A stretch of 8,994 nt of DNA, taken from positions 1 through 8,994 of the forward strand of contig JAFRMB010000041.1 of the NCBI GenBank assembly GCA_017430945.1, written 5' to 3'. Every line of letters begins with the position of its first letter. Within the stretch, counting starts at the first letter, position 1. Positions 1 to 5,154 of this stretch are shown piece by piece. The notes under the pieces were generated by a model that ran no database searches, had not been told where the DNA came from, and was given only the letters and a program-made list of their open reading frames with translations. Source of the stretch: Clostridia bacterium (GTDB taxonomy: Bacteria > Bacillota_A > Clostridia > Christensenellales > Aristaeellaceae). The position numbers and the translations under genes are program-made.

Positions 1-38
1 CGCTACACATCGCATATCCGCCGCGTTTCCATATCCTT

Positions 39-554
39 TTATATCTCTTCCATCGGCACGCGCTTGGCGAGCTGCCGGTTCTTGTACGCCTTTTCAGACG
101 TGACATCCCGTATGATCCCGACCCATTCCGGGATATCCGGCGTTTCGTCTTCGCTCTGGAGCTCGATCTCCATGATCGCCCGGTCGCACCAGAATGGATA
201 GATGTCGAACTCGAGCACATGTCCGTGATAGGGCACGCGATACCGGGTCTTGACGATCGGCGTACGGCTCGTGTCCCGCTGCAGGACGTACGCCGCATAT
301 GTCGCAAGGTCGATGCGCCCTTCGTCCTCCTCTGCGCTCAGCGCGCTCAAACGTCGCTTGAAGGTGCGGTGATACGTCACACGGCCGCCGGTGGTCACCT
401 GCCTCACACGGCGCGTCTGACCGCCTTCCCCGTCTGTGAGATAGGTCTGGACGATGTCCCAGATCTCGCACCCGGGCTGCTCTGAGAGCAGCCTTGTGTC
501 CGGATAGCGGATCAGATACTTCCTTTCGATCTCGCAATGCTTTCCGCTTGTCAT
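39..554 (-). CDS. CYTH-domain protein (triphosphate tunnel metalloenzyme family)
   Basis: This 171-residue protein belongs by motif to the CYTH/triphosphate tunnel superfamily, whose members hydrolyse triphosphate-containing substrates (tripolyphosphate, nucleoside or thiamine triphosphate) inside an eight-stranded beta tunnel with a divalent metal. The signature ExExK is at E8-E10-K12. It is followed by the basic tunnel residues R48, R49 and R51, by K102/R104/R106, and by acidic strands with E115/D117 and E129/E131. The C-terminal segment DVTSEKAYKNRQLA (150-163) resembles the 'VT.D..Y.N..LA' ending I know from bacterial CYTH phosphatases. The length is normal for a single-domain cytoplasmic member without a CHAD domain. 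The ATG at 552-554 has GGGAG 5 nt upstream. It begins 11 nt after the surE stop, so it is the last gene seen of the lysR-surE operon. The substrate cannot be read from the sequence. Confidence 0.93.
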   Translation of the reverse strand: MTSGKHCEIERKYLIRYPDTRLLSEQPGCEIWDIVQTYLTDGEGGQTRRVRQVTTGGRVTYHRTFKRRLSALSAEEDEGRIDLATYAAYVLQRDTSRTPIVKTRYRVPYHGHVLEFDIYPFWCDRAIMEIELQSEDETPDIPEWVGIIRDVTSEKAYKNRQLAKRVPMEEI

Positions 555-565
555 ATCGTCTCCCG

Positions 566-1330
566 TCAGACGCCGATCTCACGCAATTCCGCGTCGTCCG
601 CATTCAGTCGAAGATCCCATGTGAGCTTCGTGATGACCGCGTAGCCCTCCTGCACCCTCAGCACATCGAAGTCCGGATCCTCCATCGGCTCCGGTATGCC
701 CTTGGCGATGCGGTAGCATTCGCCCTGCTCGTCATGATCGACCGTGTATTCTGCCGATTCCAGAAACACCGGGGCGAGCTTTGCGGGCACCAGCCCCCGG
801 ATCTGCTCATAGGGCAATGTCGGCACGTTCAGATTATAGATGGCGCCGCGCTGCAATGGGTGCTTGACGACCCATCGCGCGACCCGCTCTGTCAGCCTCG
901 CCGCGGCGCTGAAGTCGTATTCCTTATCCCAATCGGTGATACACAGCGATGTCGCGAGCGCGGAAGTACCGCACATCGAAGCTTCCATAGCGGCGCCGAC
1001 GGTACCGGAATAAATGCAGGCGCCGCCCATGTTCATTCCCCGATTGATGCCGGATATCACGAGATCCACCGGATCATCGCGCGTCAGATAAAGCCCCATG
1101 CGCGCGCAGTCAGCCGGTGTGCCGTCCACCTGCCAGGCGCGCTCGGCATGCTGAAGGTCATACAGTCTCGGGTGCAGCGGCTTGTTCAGCGATGCGGAAT
1201 GGCTGGCAGCCGACCGTTCGCGATCCGGCGCACAAACCGATACGCGGTGTCCTTCAGCCGCCAGCACCTCGCACATCGTCAAAAGGCCCGGTGAACGGAT
1301 GCCGTCGTCATTGGTCAGCAGGATATGCAT
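566..1330 (-). CDS. surE: 5'/3'-nucleotidase SurE
   Basis: This 254-residue protein is full length for SurE, a cytoplasmic metal-dependent phosphatase that dephosphorylates nucleoside 5'- and 3'-monophosphates. Some members also trim short-chain polyphosphate. The diagnostic start MHILLTNDDG carries the metal-binding D8-D9 pair. A conserved Ser-rich loop follows at 35-45 (PDRERSAASHS), then SGIN with N96, and the YSGTVGAA loop at 107-114. The late YNLNVP strand is at 165-170, and the family-type C-terminal segment GYAVITKLTWD is at about 229-239. All key residues are present. The start is supported by GGAGGG, 10 nt upstream of the ATG and right beside the LysR stop codon, which suggests a single transcript with the regulator. 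The CYTH gene follows after 11 nt. I infer that the two enzymes act in related nucleotide or polyphosphate clean-up. Confidence 0.97.
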   Translation of the reverse strand: MHILLTNDDGIRSPGLLTMCEVLAAEGHRVSVCAPDRERSAASHSASLNKPLHPRLYDLQHAERAWQVDGTPADCARMGLYLTRDDPVDLVISGINRGMNMGGACIYSGTVGAAMEASMCGTSALATSLCITDWDKEYDFSAAARLTERVARWVVKHPLQRGAIYNLNVPTLPYEQIRGLVPAKLAPVFLESAEYTVDHDEQGECYRIAKGIPEPMEDPDFDVLRVQEGYAVITKLTWDLRLNADDAELREIGV

Positions 1331-1347
1331 GCGCCAACAGCCCTCCG

Positions 1348-2262
1348 TCAGCCGTTCAAAGCAGCGTCGTTCGACCTTGCCGCTTCATTGTAGATCTTCA
1401 CGATATCCTGAAGGATCTCGGGGTACCGGAAGCTATGGTGATACAGTATGTTCATCTCGCGGATCATGCTCAGATTCTCGATAGGCAAAACCGTCATCTT
1501 GCCCTTTTTGATCTCATCCAGGCAGACGCTTCTGGGCAGGATCGACACGCCGTAGTTGCGGCGGATCAGATCCTTGATGGTCGCGATGTTGTCAACCTCG
1601 AGCGTGATGTTGAAATCGTCTATGGCGATGTTCCGACTCGCCAAATGGGCGCGGAACAGGTTGCGCGTACCGGAGTTTGGCAACCGAAGGATCAGCCGCT
1701 CGCGCTTGAGTTCATCCAATGTGACGATGCTCTTTTTTGCCAGCTCGTTCTCGTTGGATACGGCGCACACCAGGAAGTCCGTGTCCAGCATGATGGAATT
1801 GATGGACGGATCCGTCACGGCACCTTCAACGATCGCGATATCGATCTTATAGGTCTTCAGCATTGCATAAAGATTGTTTATAGTGTCAGTCTGGATCGTA
1901 ATGCTGACATTATCGTTCTGCTCGGCATATCGCGCAAGGACTTCCGTCACGATGTTGCTTTCCGATGTGTGCGTCACACCCACCCGCAGCCTGCTGATGC
2001 TGCGCTTCTGGTCGATCAAAGCCTGCTGAAGATTCTCATACAGCGAGACCACGCGCTCCGCATACTGTATCACGAGTTCACCCTCCGGCGTGGGCCGGAT
2101 CTTCCCGCCGGATCGTACAAAAAGGGATATGTTCAGCTCCTTTTCGATCTGCTTGATATGCTGGCTGACTGCAGGCTGCGTCAACGCCAGCTGTTCCGCG
2201 GCCCGCGTATAGTTGCCGGTCTCGTATACTTTCAGAAGTGTCAACAGCTTGACATCTATCAT
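1348..2262 (-). CDS. LysR-family transcriptional regulator
   Basis: This 304-residue protein has the standard LysR length and layout. The N-terminal winged helix-turn-helix has its core at 18-37 (YTRAAEQLALTQPAVSQHIK), followed by the linker helix to about residue 85 and then a periplasmic-binding-like effector domain from about 91 to 295. The effector domain opens with LRVGVTHT and contains DIAIVEG (141-147) and LPNSGTRNLF (194-203), both typical of its ligand cleft. The ATG at 2260-2262 has an AGGAGGT ribosome binding site 6 nt upstream. It is the first gene of an operon with surE and the CYTH gene (17 nt gap to surE). An inverted repeat in its own leader (2289-2312) suggests autoregulation. 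LysR genes are usually transcribed divergently from their target; here the likely targets are on the same transcript. The effector is unknown. Confidence 0.96.
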   Translation of the reverse strand: MIDVKLLTLLKVYETGNYTRAAEQLALTQPAVSQHIKQIEKELNISLFVRSGGKIRPTPEGELVIQYAERVVSLYENLQQALIDQKRSISRLRVGVTHTSESNIVTEVLARYAEQNDNVSITIQTDTINNLYAMLKTYKIDIAIVEGAVTDPSINSIMLDTDFLVCAVSNENELAKKSIVTLDELKRERLILRLPNSGTRNLFRAHLASRNIAIDDFNITLEVDNIATIKDLIRRNYGVSILPRSVCLDEIKKGKMTVLPIENLSMIREMNILYHHSFRYPEILQDIVKIYNEAARSNDAALNG

Positions 2263-2288
2263 GACGCCACCTCCTCAATAACCGATCT

Positions 2289-2312
2289 TTATTGTGCAAT
2301 CAGAAACAATAA
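2289..2312. promoter_or_regulatory. Inverted repeat in the lysR leader, possible operator
   Basis: TTATTGT and ACAATAA form a perfect 7-bp dyad separated by 10 nt (2289-2295 and 2306-2312). It lies between the predicted start of transcription (about 2323) and the lysR ribosome binding site (2269-2275). AT-rich dyads of this size with a T-N11-A core are typical LysR recognition boxes, so this is a candidate site for autorepression. It could also act as an mRNA hairpin. The assignment to LysR rests on position only. Confidence 0.45.
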
Positions 2313-2322
2313 CGTTCTCTTA

Positions 2323-2358
2323 CATTCTTATCATATCACATTCGCAGAGTAAATGCAA
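2323..2358 (-). promoter_or_regulatory. Promoter of the lysR-surE-CYTH operon
   Basis: Read on the minus strand, TTGCAT (2358-2353) and TATGAT (2335-2330) are separated by exactly 17 nt, a good sigma-A-type promoter. Transcription would start near 2323 and leave a leader of about 60 nt before the lysR ATG. The match to consensus is 4/6 and 5/6. Confidence 0.75.
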
Positions 2359-2613
2359 TAGTTCGCCCATTTTTTTCTTTATCGCGCATACATGTGTGCA
2401 TCCGTATCGCCCGTTCGATCTGTACCGGTTCAATGCGTGTTTGGTCCGATACAGCTTCACTGATCCCTCCGGATCCATCCTCATCGCTGAAATACAGATC
2501 CCTGGAACGAATTGGACCGCCGTTTCGGCGGTCCAACGTATGATGTTCCCTTTGCATCTAGATCGACCGGGGTCCGCACGAACGATGTTGAACCCCCACC
2601 GCAGCAGTCACCG
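2359..2613. other. Non-coding stretch between thiT and the lysR promoter
   Basis: About 255 nt with no convincing gene. It holds one strong hairpin (2512-2536), annotated separately. A 73-codon minus-strand reading frame (2336-2557) crosses both the hairpin and the lysR promoter and has no ribosome binding site, so it is not called. Nothing else stands out. Confidence 0.5.
2504..2536 (-). terminator. Probable terminator downstream of thiT
   Basis: A perfect 11-bp stem (2512-2522 with 2526-2536; arm TTGGACCGCCG) closes a 3-nt loop. On the minus strand it is followed by TTCGTTCC, a weak T-rich tail. It lies 77 nt after the thiT stop and before the lysR promoter, as expected for the end of the thiT transcript. 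The poor T-run leaves some doubt. Confidence 0.55.
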
Positions 2614-3438
2614 TCAGCCCTTTATAATATCGACCAGGCGGGTCATACCGGGGATGCAAGCCACGATCATGCAGACCAGCGTGTCAGGCCCCAGGTAACT
2701 GAGGTTGTACACAAGCGAATACTTCCACGCCGCCGCAGAGCCTGCGACATCTGAAAAGAATACCGCGCCGGACAGGCTTGCCATGAAATACCGGCCGACG
2801 GCGCCGAGCAGCACGGCTATAGGTAGCTTCCAGCGCTTGTCCACCGGGATCAGTGATGCCGCACAGCCAATGATCATCGCCCCGAACGCCAGTGGATAGT
2901 CCACCAGCAGCTGTATGGGATGGATGACATACGGGCTGGAAAGCAACTGGAGCAGGCCATAGGCGACGCCCACGAGCAGGCCCTGAACAGGTCCGCAAGC
3001 CAGCATGAACAGGATCAGCGGCAGCATACAGGCCGGCGTGATGGACCCTCCCTGGGGCATGCGATACAGCCGAATGCAGCTCAGTACGAACGCAATGGCG
3101 ATGCACATAGCGCCCATAGCGATGCAGCGGCTGGTCCAGTTTGAATTCCTGGCACCCTTCGTCAGTGCAACAGCCATCACCAGCAGCAGTGCCACCACGA
3201 CCCAGGTATACCACTTCTGCTCAAGCAGCTTGCTGATGATCACGGGCGTCTTTCCGGCCTCACTCTCGGGCTCTTCAGCTTGTTCGTCGGCATCAGCGGT
3301 CGCATCCGCAGCATCGGCGACGGTCTCAGCGGCATCGTTGGTCACCTCTGTTGCGTCGGCGCCCTCAGCCAGTACGGGCGTGAACACCGCGATCACGAGC
3401 AACAGGACGGTCAGCAGCACAGTCAACCTTTTCATCAT
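2614..3438 (-). CDS. thiT: Thiamine ECF transporter substrate-binding subunit ThiT with N-terminal extension
   Basis: This is the membrane subunit that binds thiamine and works with a shared EcfA-EcfA'-EcfT energising module, which is not in this window. The chosen ATG (3436-3438) gives 274 residues and sits 6 nt after AGGAGG. An ATG 18 nt further upstream would put that binding site inside the gene. Residues 1-24 look like a signal peptide ending VLA. Residues 25-64 are an Ala/Asp/Glu-rich tail and 77-95 an extra transmembrane helix. From about 104 the ThiT core follows, with RLYRMPQGGSITP (123-135), QLLVDYPLAF (176-185), RYFMASLSG (216-224) and KYSLVYNLSYLGPD (239-252). The classical family is about 180 residues, so about 90 are additional. 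The upstream TPP riboswitch independently supports thiamine as substrate. Several expected ligand residues differ (see findings). Confidence 0.93.
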   Translation of the reverse strand: MMKRLTVLLTVLLLVIAVFTPVLAEGADATEVTNDAAETVADAADATADADEQAEEPESEAGKTPVIISKLLEQKWYTWVVVALLLVMAVALTKGARNSNWTSRCIAMGAMCIAIAFVLSCIRLYRMPQGGSITPACMLPLILFMLACGPVQGLLVGVAYGLLQLLSSPYVIHPIQLLVDYPLAFGAMIIGCAASLIPVDKRWKLPIAVLLGAVGRYFMASLSGAVFFSDVAGSAAAWKYSLVYNLSYLGPDTLVCMIVACIPGMTRLVDIIKG

Positions 3439-3442
3439 CAGT

Positions 3443-3451
3443 CTCCTCCTT
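3443..3451 (-). promoter_or_regulatory. Ribosome binding site deciding the thiT start
   Basis: AAGGAGGAG on the minus strand lies 4 nt before the ATG at 3438, with AGGAGG itself 6 nt away. It is nearly perfectly complementary to the 16S rRNA 3' end, and it excludes the longer start at 3456. Confidence 0.85.
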
Positions 3452-3465
3452 AGCATTTTTCCACT

Positions 3466-3498
3466 AAAGAAACCCGCGCGCGAATGATCGCACGCGGG
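3466..3498 (-). terminator. Intrinsic terminator of the thiT riboswitch
   Basis: On the minus strand an 11-bp GC-rich stem (3488-3498 with 3473-3483, one G-T pair) closes a TCAT loop and is followed by TTTCTTT. It stands between the TPP aptamer and the thiT ribosome binding site, so it is the off-state of the expression platform. The strong stem and correct position make it convincing, although the T-run is interrupted by one C. Confidence 0.88.
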
Positions 3499-3535
3499 AA
3501 ACGGATGCCAAATGAATGATCGGCGTCCGCTTCCC
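3496..3535 (-). promoter_or_regulatory. Antiterminator hairpin of the thiT riboswitch
   Basis: The aptamer's 3' end (GGGAAGCGGACGCC, 3535-3522) can pair with GGCATCCGTTTCCC (3509-3496). Of 14 positions, 12 are Watson-Crick, one is G-T and one is a mismatch, around a 12-nt loop. This helix uses the 3' strand of aptamer stem P1 and the outer three bases of the terminator's first arm. It is therefore incompatible with both the ligand-bound aptamer and the full terminator. It predicts read-through when TPP is low. This comes from pairing done by eye, without an energy calculation. Confidence 0.75.
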
Positions 3536-3613
3536 TACGGTGGGATTATCCACTTCAGGTTCCAAGGGACCGGACGATCACGTCCATCTCAGCCGTTGCG
3601 GCGCCCCCAGCGG
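3527..3613 (-). promoter_or_regulatory. TPP riboswitch (THI element) controlling thiT
   Basis: Read on the minus strand, this 87-nt aptamer carries the hallmark conserved blocks. They are GGCTGAGA (3594-3587), CCTTGGAACCTGA (3567-3555), the GTGGATAATCCCAC hairpin region, and GTAGGGAAG near the 3' end. Stem P1 is CCGCT (3613-3609) with AGCGG (3531-3527). The variable P3 arm is a short GGACG/CGTCC stem with a TGAT loop (3585-3572). It binds thiamine pyrophosphate. Downstream alternative hairpins indicate control by transcription termination, with TPP switching thiT off. Confidence 0.97.
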
Positions 3614-3649
3614 TAACTATATTTTATGTGTATGCGGCCTGCTTGTCAA
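3614..3649 (-). promoter_or_regulatory. Promoter of the riboswitch-thiT transcript
   Basis: On the minus strand a perfect TTGACA (3649-3644) and TAAAAT (3626-3621) are 17 nt apart. The start of transcription would fall at about 3614, directly at the first base before aptamer stem P1, so the leader consists almost wholly of the riboswitch. Confidence 0.88.
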
Positions 3650-3739
3650 GTGTCGTTTGTTTAAATCACGACCACTGTCTGCAGATCGATGCCCTTTCCG
3701 GCGATCACATGAAACAGCGATAAATAACAATCCTTATGG

Positions 3740-3769
3740 TTGTAATAATGACCGCAAAGCGGTTATAAT
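3740..3769 (+). promoter_or_regulatory. Promoter of the small membrane protein / sigma-like operon
   Basis: TTGTAA (3740-3745) and a perfect TATAAT (3764-3769) are separated by 18 nt. The expected start of transcription, about 7 nt after the -10 box, falls on the A of the ATG at 3776, which suggests a leaderless message. The spacer contains the dyad ACCGC-AAA-GCGGT (3751-3763) directly against the -10 box, a possible repressor site. About 90 nt separate this promoter from the divergent thiT promoter, and I see nothing further in that gap. Confidence 0.65.
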
Positions 3770-3775
3770 ATAGGC

Positions 3776-4141
3776 ATGAATAGAATTATGCGTATATCTC
3801 CCCGTTGGCGGTGGCTGTTCGCCTGGGGGATCCAGATCGTTGAGATGCTACTGGTGTGTCTGATCGTTTCGGCCGCTTACGGCGTCCATCCGCCGGTGCT
3901 TTACACCGTATCGGCATGGATCGTCACGCCGTTATTCGGCGCCTATACCGCTTTTCGCGCGGTGCTGCGCGGACTTTCGAACTATGCGGCATGGATCGCT
4001 CCGCCTGCATGCATGTTTGCCGCACACTGCATCGTGTGGGGCTTCTCTCCGTCGCCCGGTCCTGCGCTGTTATGCGCTTTCGTTTCGCTGATCGGCGCGG
4101 CAACAGGCGAAGTACTCAAGCAGCGCAGGCAGAACAAGTGA
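3776..4141 (+). CDS. Small four-helix membrane protein, unknown function
   Basis: A 121-residue hydrophobic protein with about four predicted membrane segments (roughly 14-35, 43-60, 70-90 and 95-113). It has a basic N-terminus (RISPRWR) and a basic C-terminus (KQRRQNK), consistent with both ends in the cytoplasm. I do not recognise the family with confidence; small Firmicute membrane proteins of this size are often annotated as hypothetical. There is no ribosome binding site before the ATG, and the promoter -10 box ends only 6 nt upstream, so translation is probably leaderless. A second in-frame ATG at 3788 also lacks a binding site. It is followed after 56 nt by the sigma-like gene on the same strand, probably co-transcribed. 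That pairing suggests a shared role, perhaps sensing or anchoring at the membrane, but this is inference. Confidence 0.75.
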   Translation: MNRIMRISPRWRWLFAWGIQIVEMLLVCLIVSAAYGVHPPVLYTVSAWIVTPLFGAYTAFRAVLRGLSNYAAWIAPPACMFAAHCIVWGFSPSPGPALLCAFVSLIGAATGEVLKQRRQNK

Positions 4142-4197
4142 CATACGGTCCGCGTATGGTCCCTTCCCCCTCATCAGTTTCTGACCGGAGGATCCAC

Positions 4198-4992
4198 ATG
4201 AGTGAGTTCACCTCAGAGGCACTTCGCGCGTGGTTCAAGCGCGTTGAGCCATTTTATCCGGAGCTGTTCAACATCGCCCACGCCATCTGCGGCAACTATG
4301 AGCTGGCCGAGTATGCGCTGCGCTGTGCGATCGTAGATGTATGGTCCGACAACGCGGACGGCAGCATGGGGTTTCGAGAGAAACTGCGGACCACGCTCAA
4401 AGCTGAAGCGATCCAGGCGACGCTAGACGAAGAAAATGCCGATGCGGAATTCACATGGCCCGGCTTTACCGAGGACGACAGCGGCCCCATCCAGATGGCC
4501 TGCCGGGAGCGCATCGAGCTTCAACGCGCGCTTATGCTCAAATACGGTGTCGGGCTGCCCGTCAAGCGCATCGCGCAGATCATCGGCGTGTCCACATCCG
4601 AGGCCAGGACAGCACTCGACCGCTTCGAAGCCCGTTGCCGTCGCAGTCTGCCTGCCCAGGAGAGCGGTCGCTACAGCGCTCTCATCACCCAGGCCTCACG
4701 CCGGCAGCTCGCCGGCAGATCAAATATCCCGCACCCTGCCAGCGTCTACCGGGCCTTTCAGGCGGAAGTATCCGGACTTCAGGTCAGCGAACATCGCGTT
4801 TCGAAGCTCATCTACCGCATGCTGGCGCTCGTGATGGCTCTGGTCTGTGCCGGACTGTTCTGGCTGTTCGCGGTGCTCATGCAAGCGCCGGCATCGGACA
4901 GTGAACCGACCGCAGTCTCTTCTTCAGCATCTCCATCTGACGGATCGCGATCGATCGAGACCACGTATCAAACCGAAGCTTCGGCTCGCTGA
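4198..4992 (+). CDS. Sigma-70/ECF-like protein with C-terminal transmembrane helix
   Basis: A 264-residue protein that looks like a divergent ECF sigma factor tethered to the membrane. Residues 17-50 (FKRVEP onwards, with LFNIAHAICGNYELAEYAL) resemble the sigma region 2 pattern 'LY.LA..ILGN..DAED'. Residues 108-152 (LQRALMLKYGVGLPVKRIAQIIGVS and following) resemble region 4 with its helix-turn-helix. A 50-residue basic/polar linker leads to one membrane helix at about 206-228 and a Ser/Thr-rich tail of 36 residues that would lie outside the cell. The usual acidic DAED core of region 2 is weakened to ELAEYA, so promoter opening may be lost. The start at 4198 is fixed by GGAGG 6 nt upstream; the reading frame stays open further up, but that part overlaps the preceding gene. 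It could be a sigma factor with a built-in anchor or a degenerate regulator. Confidence 0.8.
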   Translation: MSEFTSEALRAWFKRVEPFYPELFNIAHAICGNYELAEYALRCAIVDVWSDNADGSMGFREKLRTTLKAEAIQATLDEENADAEFTWPGFTEDDSGPIQMACRERIELQRALMLKYGVGLPVKRIAQIIGVSTSEARTALDRFEARCRRSLPAQESGRYSALITQASRRQLAGRSNIPHPASVYRAFQAEVSGLQVSEHRVSKLIYRMLALVMALVCAGLFWLFAVLMQAPASDSEPTAVSSSASPSDGSRSIETTYQTEASAR

Positions 4993-5029
4993 CTTCGGCT
5001 GTCCTTTCACGTCAGAGTCCGGAAAAGTG

Positions 5030-5057
5030 ATCAGCCTTCCGCGATCGGGAGGCTGAT
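5030..5057. terminator. Hairpin after the sigma-like gene, orientation uncertain
   Basis: ATCAGCCTTCC (5030-5040) pairs with GGGAGGCTGAT (5047-5057), 11 bp with one G-T pair, around a 6-nt loop. It begins 37 nt after the plus-strand stop at 4992. No T-run follows on the plus strand. On the minus strand CACTTTTCC follows, so it may be a back-up terminator for the giant minus-strand gene or a processing or stability hairpin for the plus-strand operon. Confidence 0.45.
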
Positions 5058-5094
5058 GGCGGGAAGGTTCAAGGGAATGTATGCTCGATCCATG

Positions 5095-5130
5095 AAAAAC
5101 CGATGGGCGGATCTTTCGATCCGCCCATCG
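5095..5130 (-). terminator. Intrinsic terminator of the giant surface-protein gene
   Basis: A perfect 13-bp stem (5101-5113 with 5118-5130; arm CGATGGGCGGATC) closes a 4-nt loop. On the minus strand it is followed by GGTTTTTC. It starts 24 nt after the stop codon of the minus-strand gene. On the plus strand TCGCTTT follows, so it may also stop the convergent operon, working in both directions. Confidence 0.85.
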
Positions 5131-5154
5131 TCGCTTTACAGATCATGTACGCTC

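Noticed and set aside
494..2352. Plus-strand reading frames opposite surE and lysR
   Set aside because: They are shadows of two well-conserved minus-strand genes, without ribosome binding sites or recognisable motifs.
2336..2557. Minus-strand 73-codon frame between thiT and lysR
   Set aside because: It spans a terminator-like hairpin and the lysR promoter, has no ribosome binding site, and shows no motif.
3439..3456. Longer thiT start at 3456
   Set aside because: It would place the strong AAGGAGGAG ribosome binding site inside the coding sequence; the ATG at 3438 has ideal spacing.
3856..4197. Longer N-terminus for the sigma-like protein
   Set aside because: This part overlaps the membrane-protein gene in another frame and lacks a ribosome binding site, while the ATG at 4198 has GGAGG at 6 nt.
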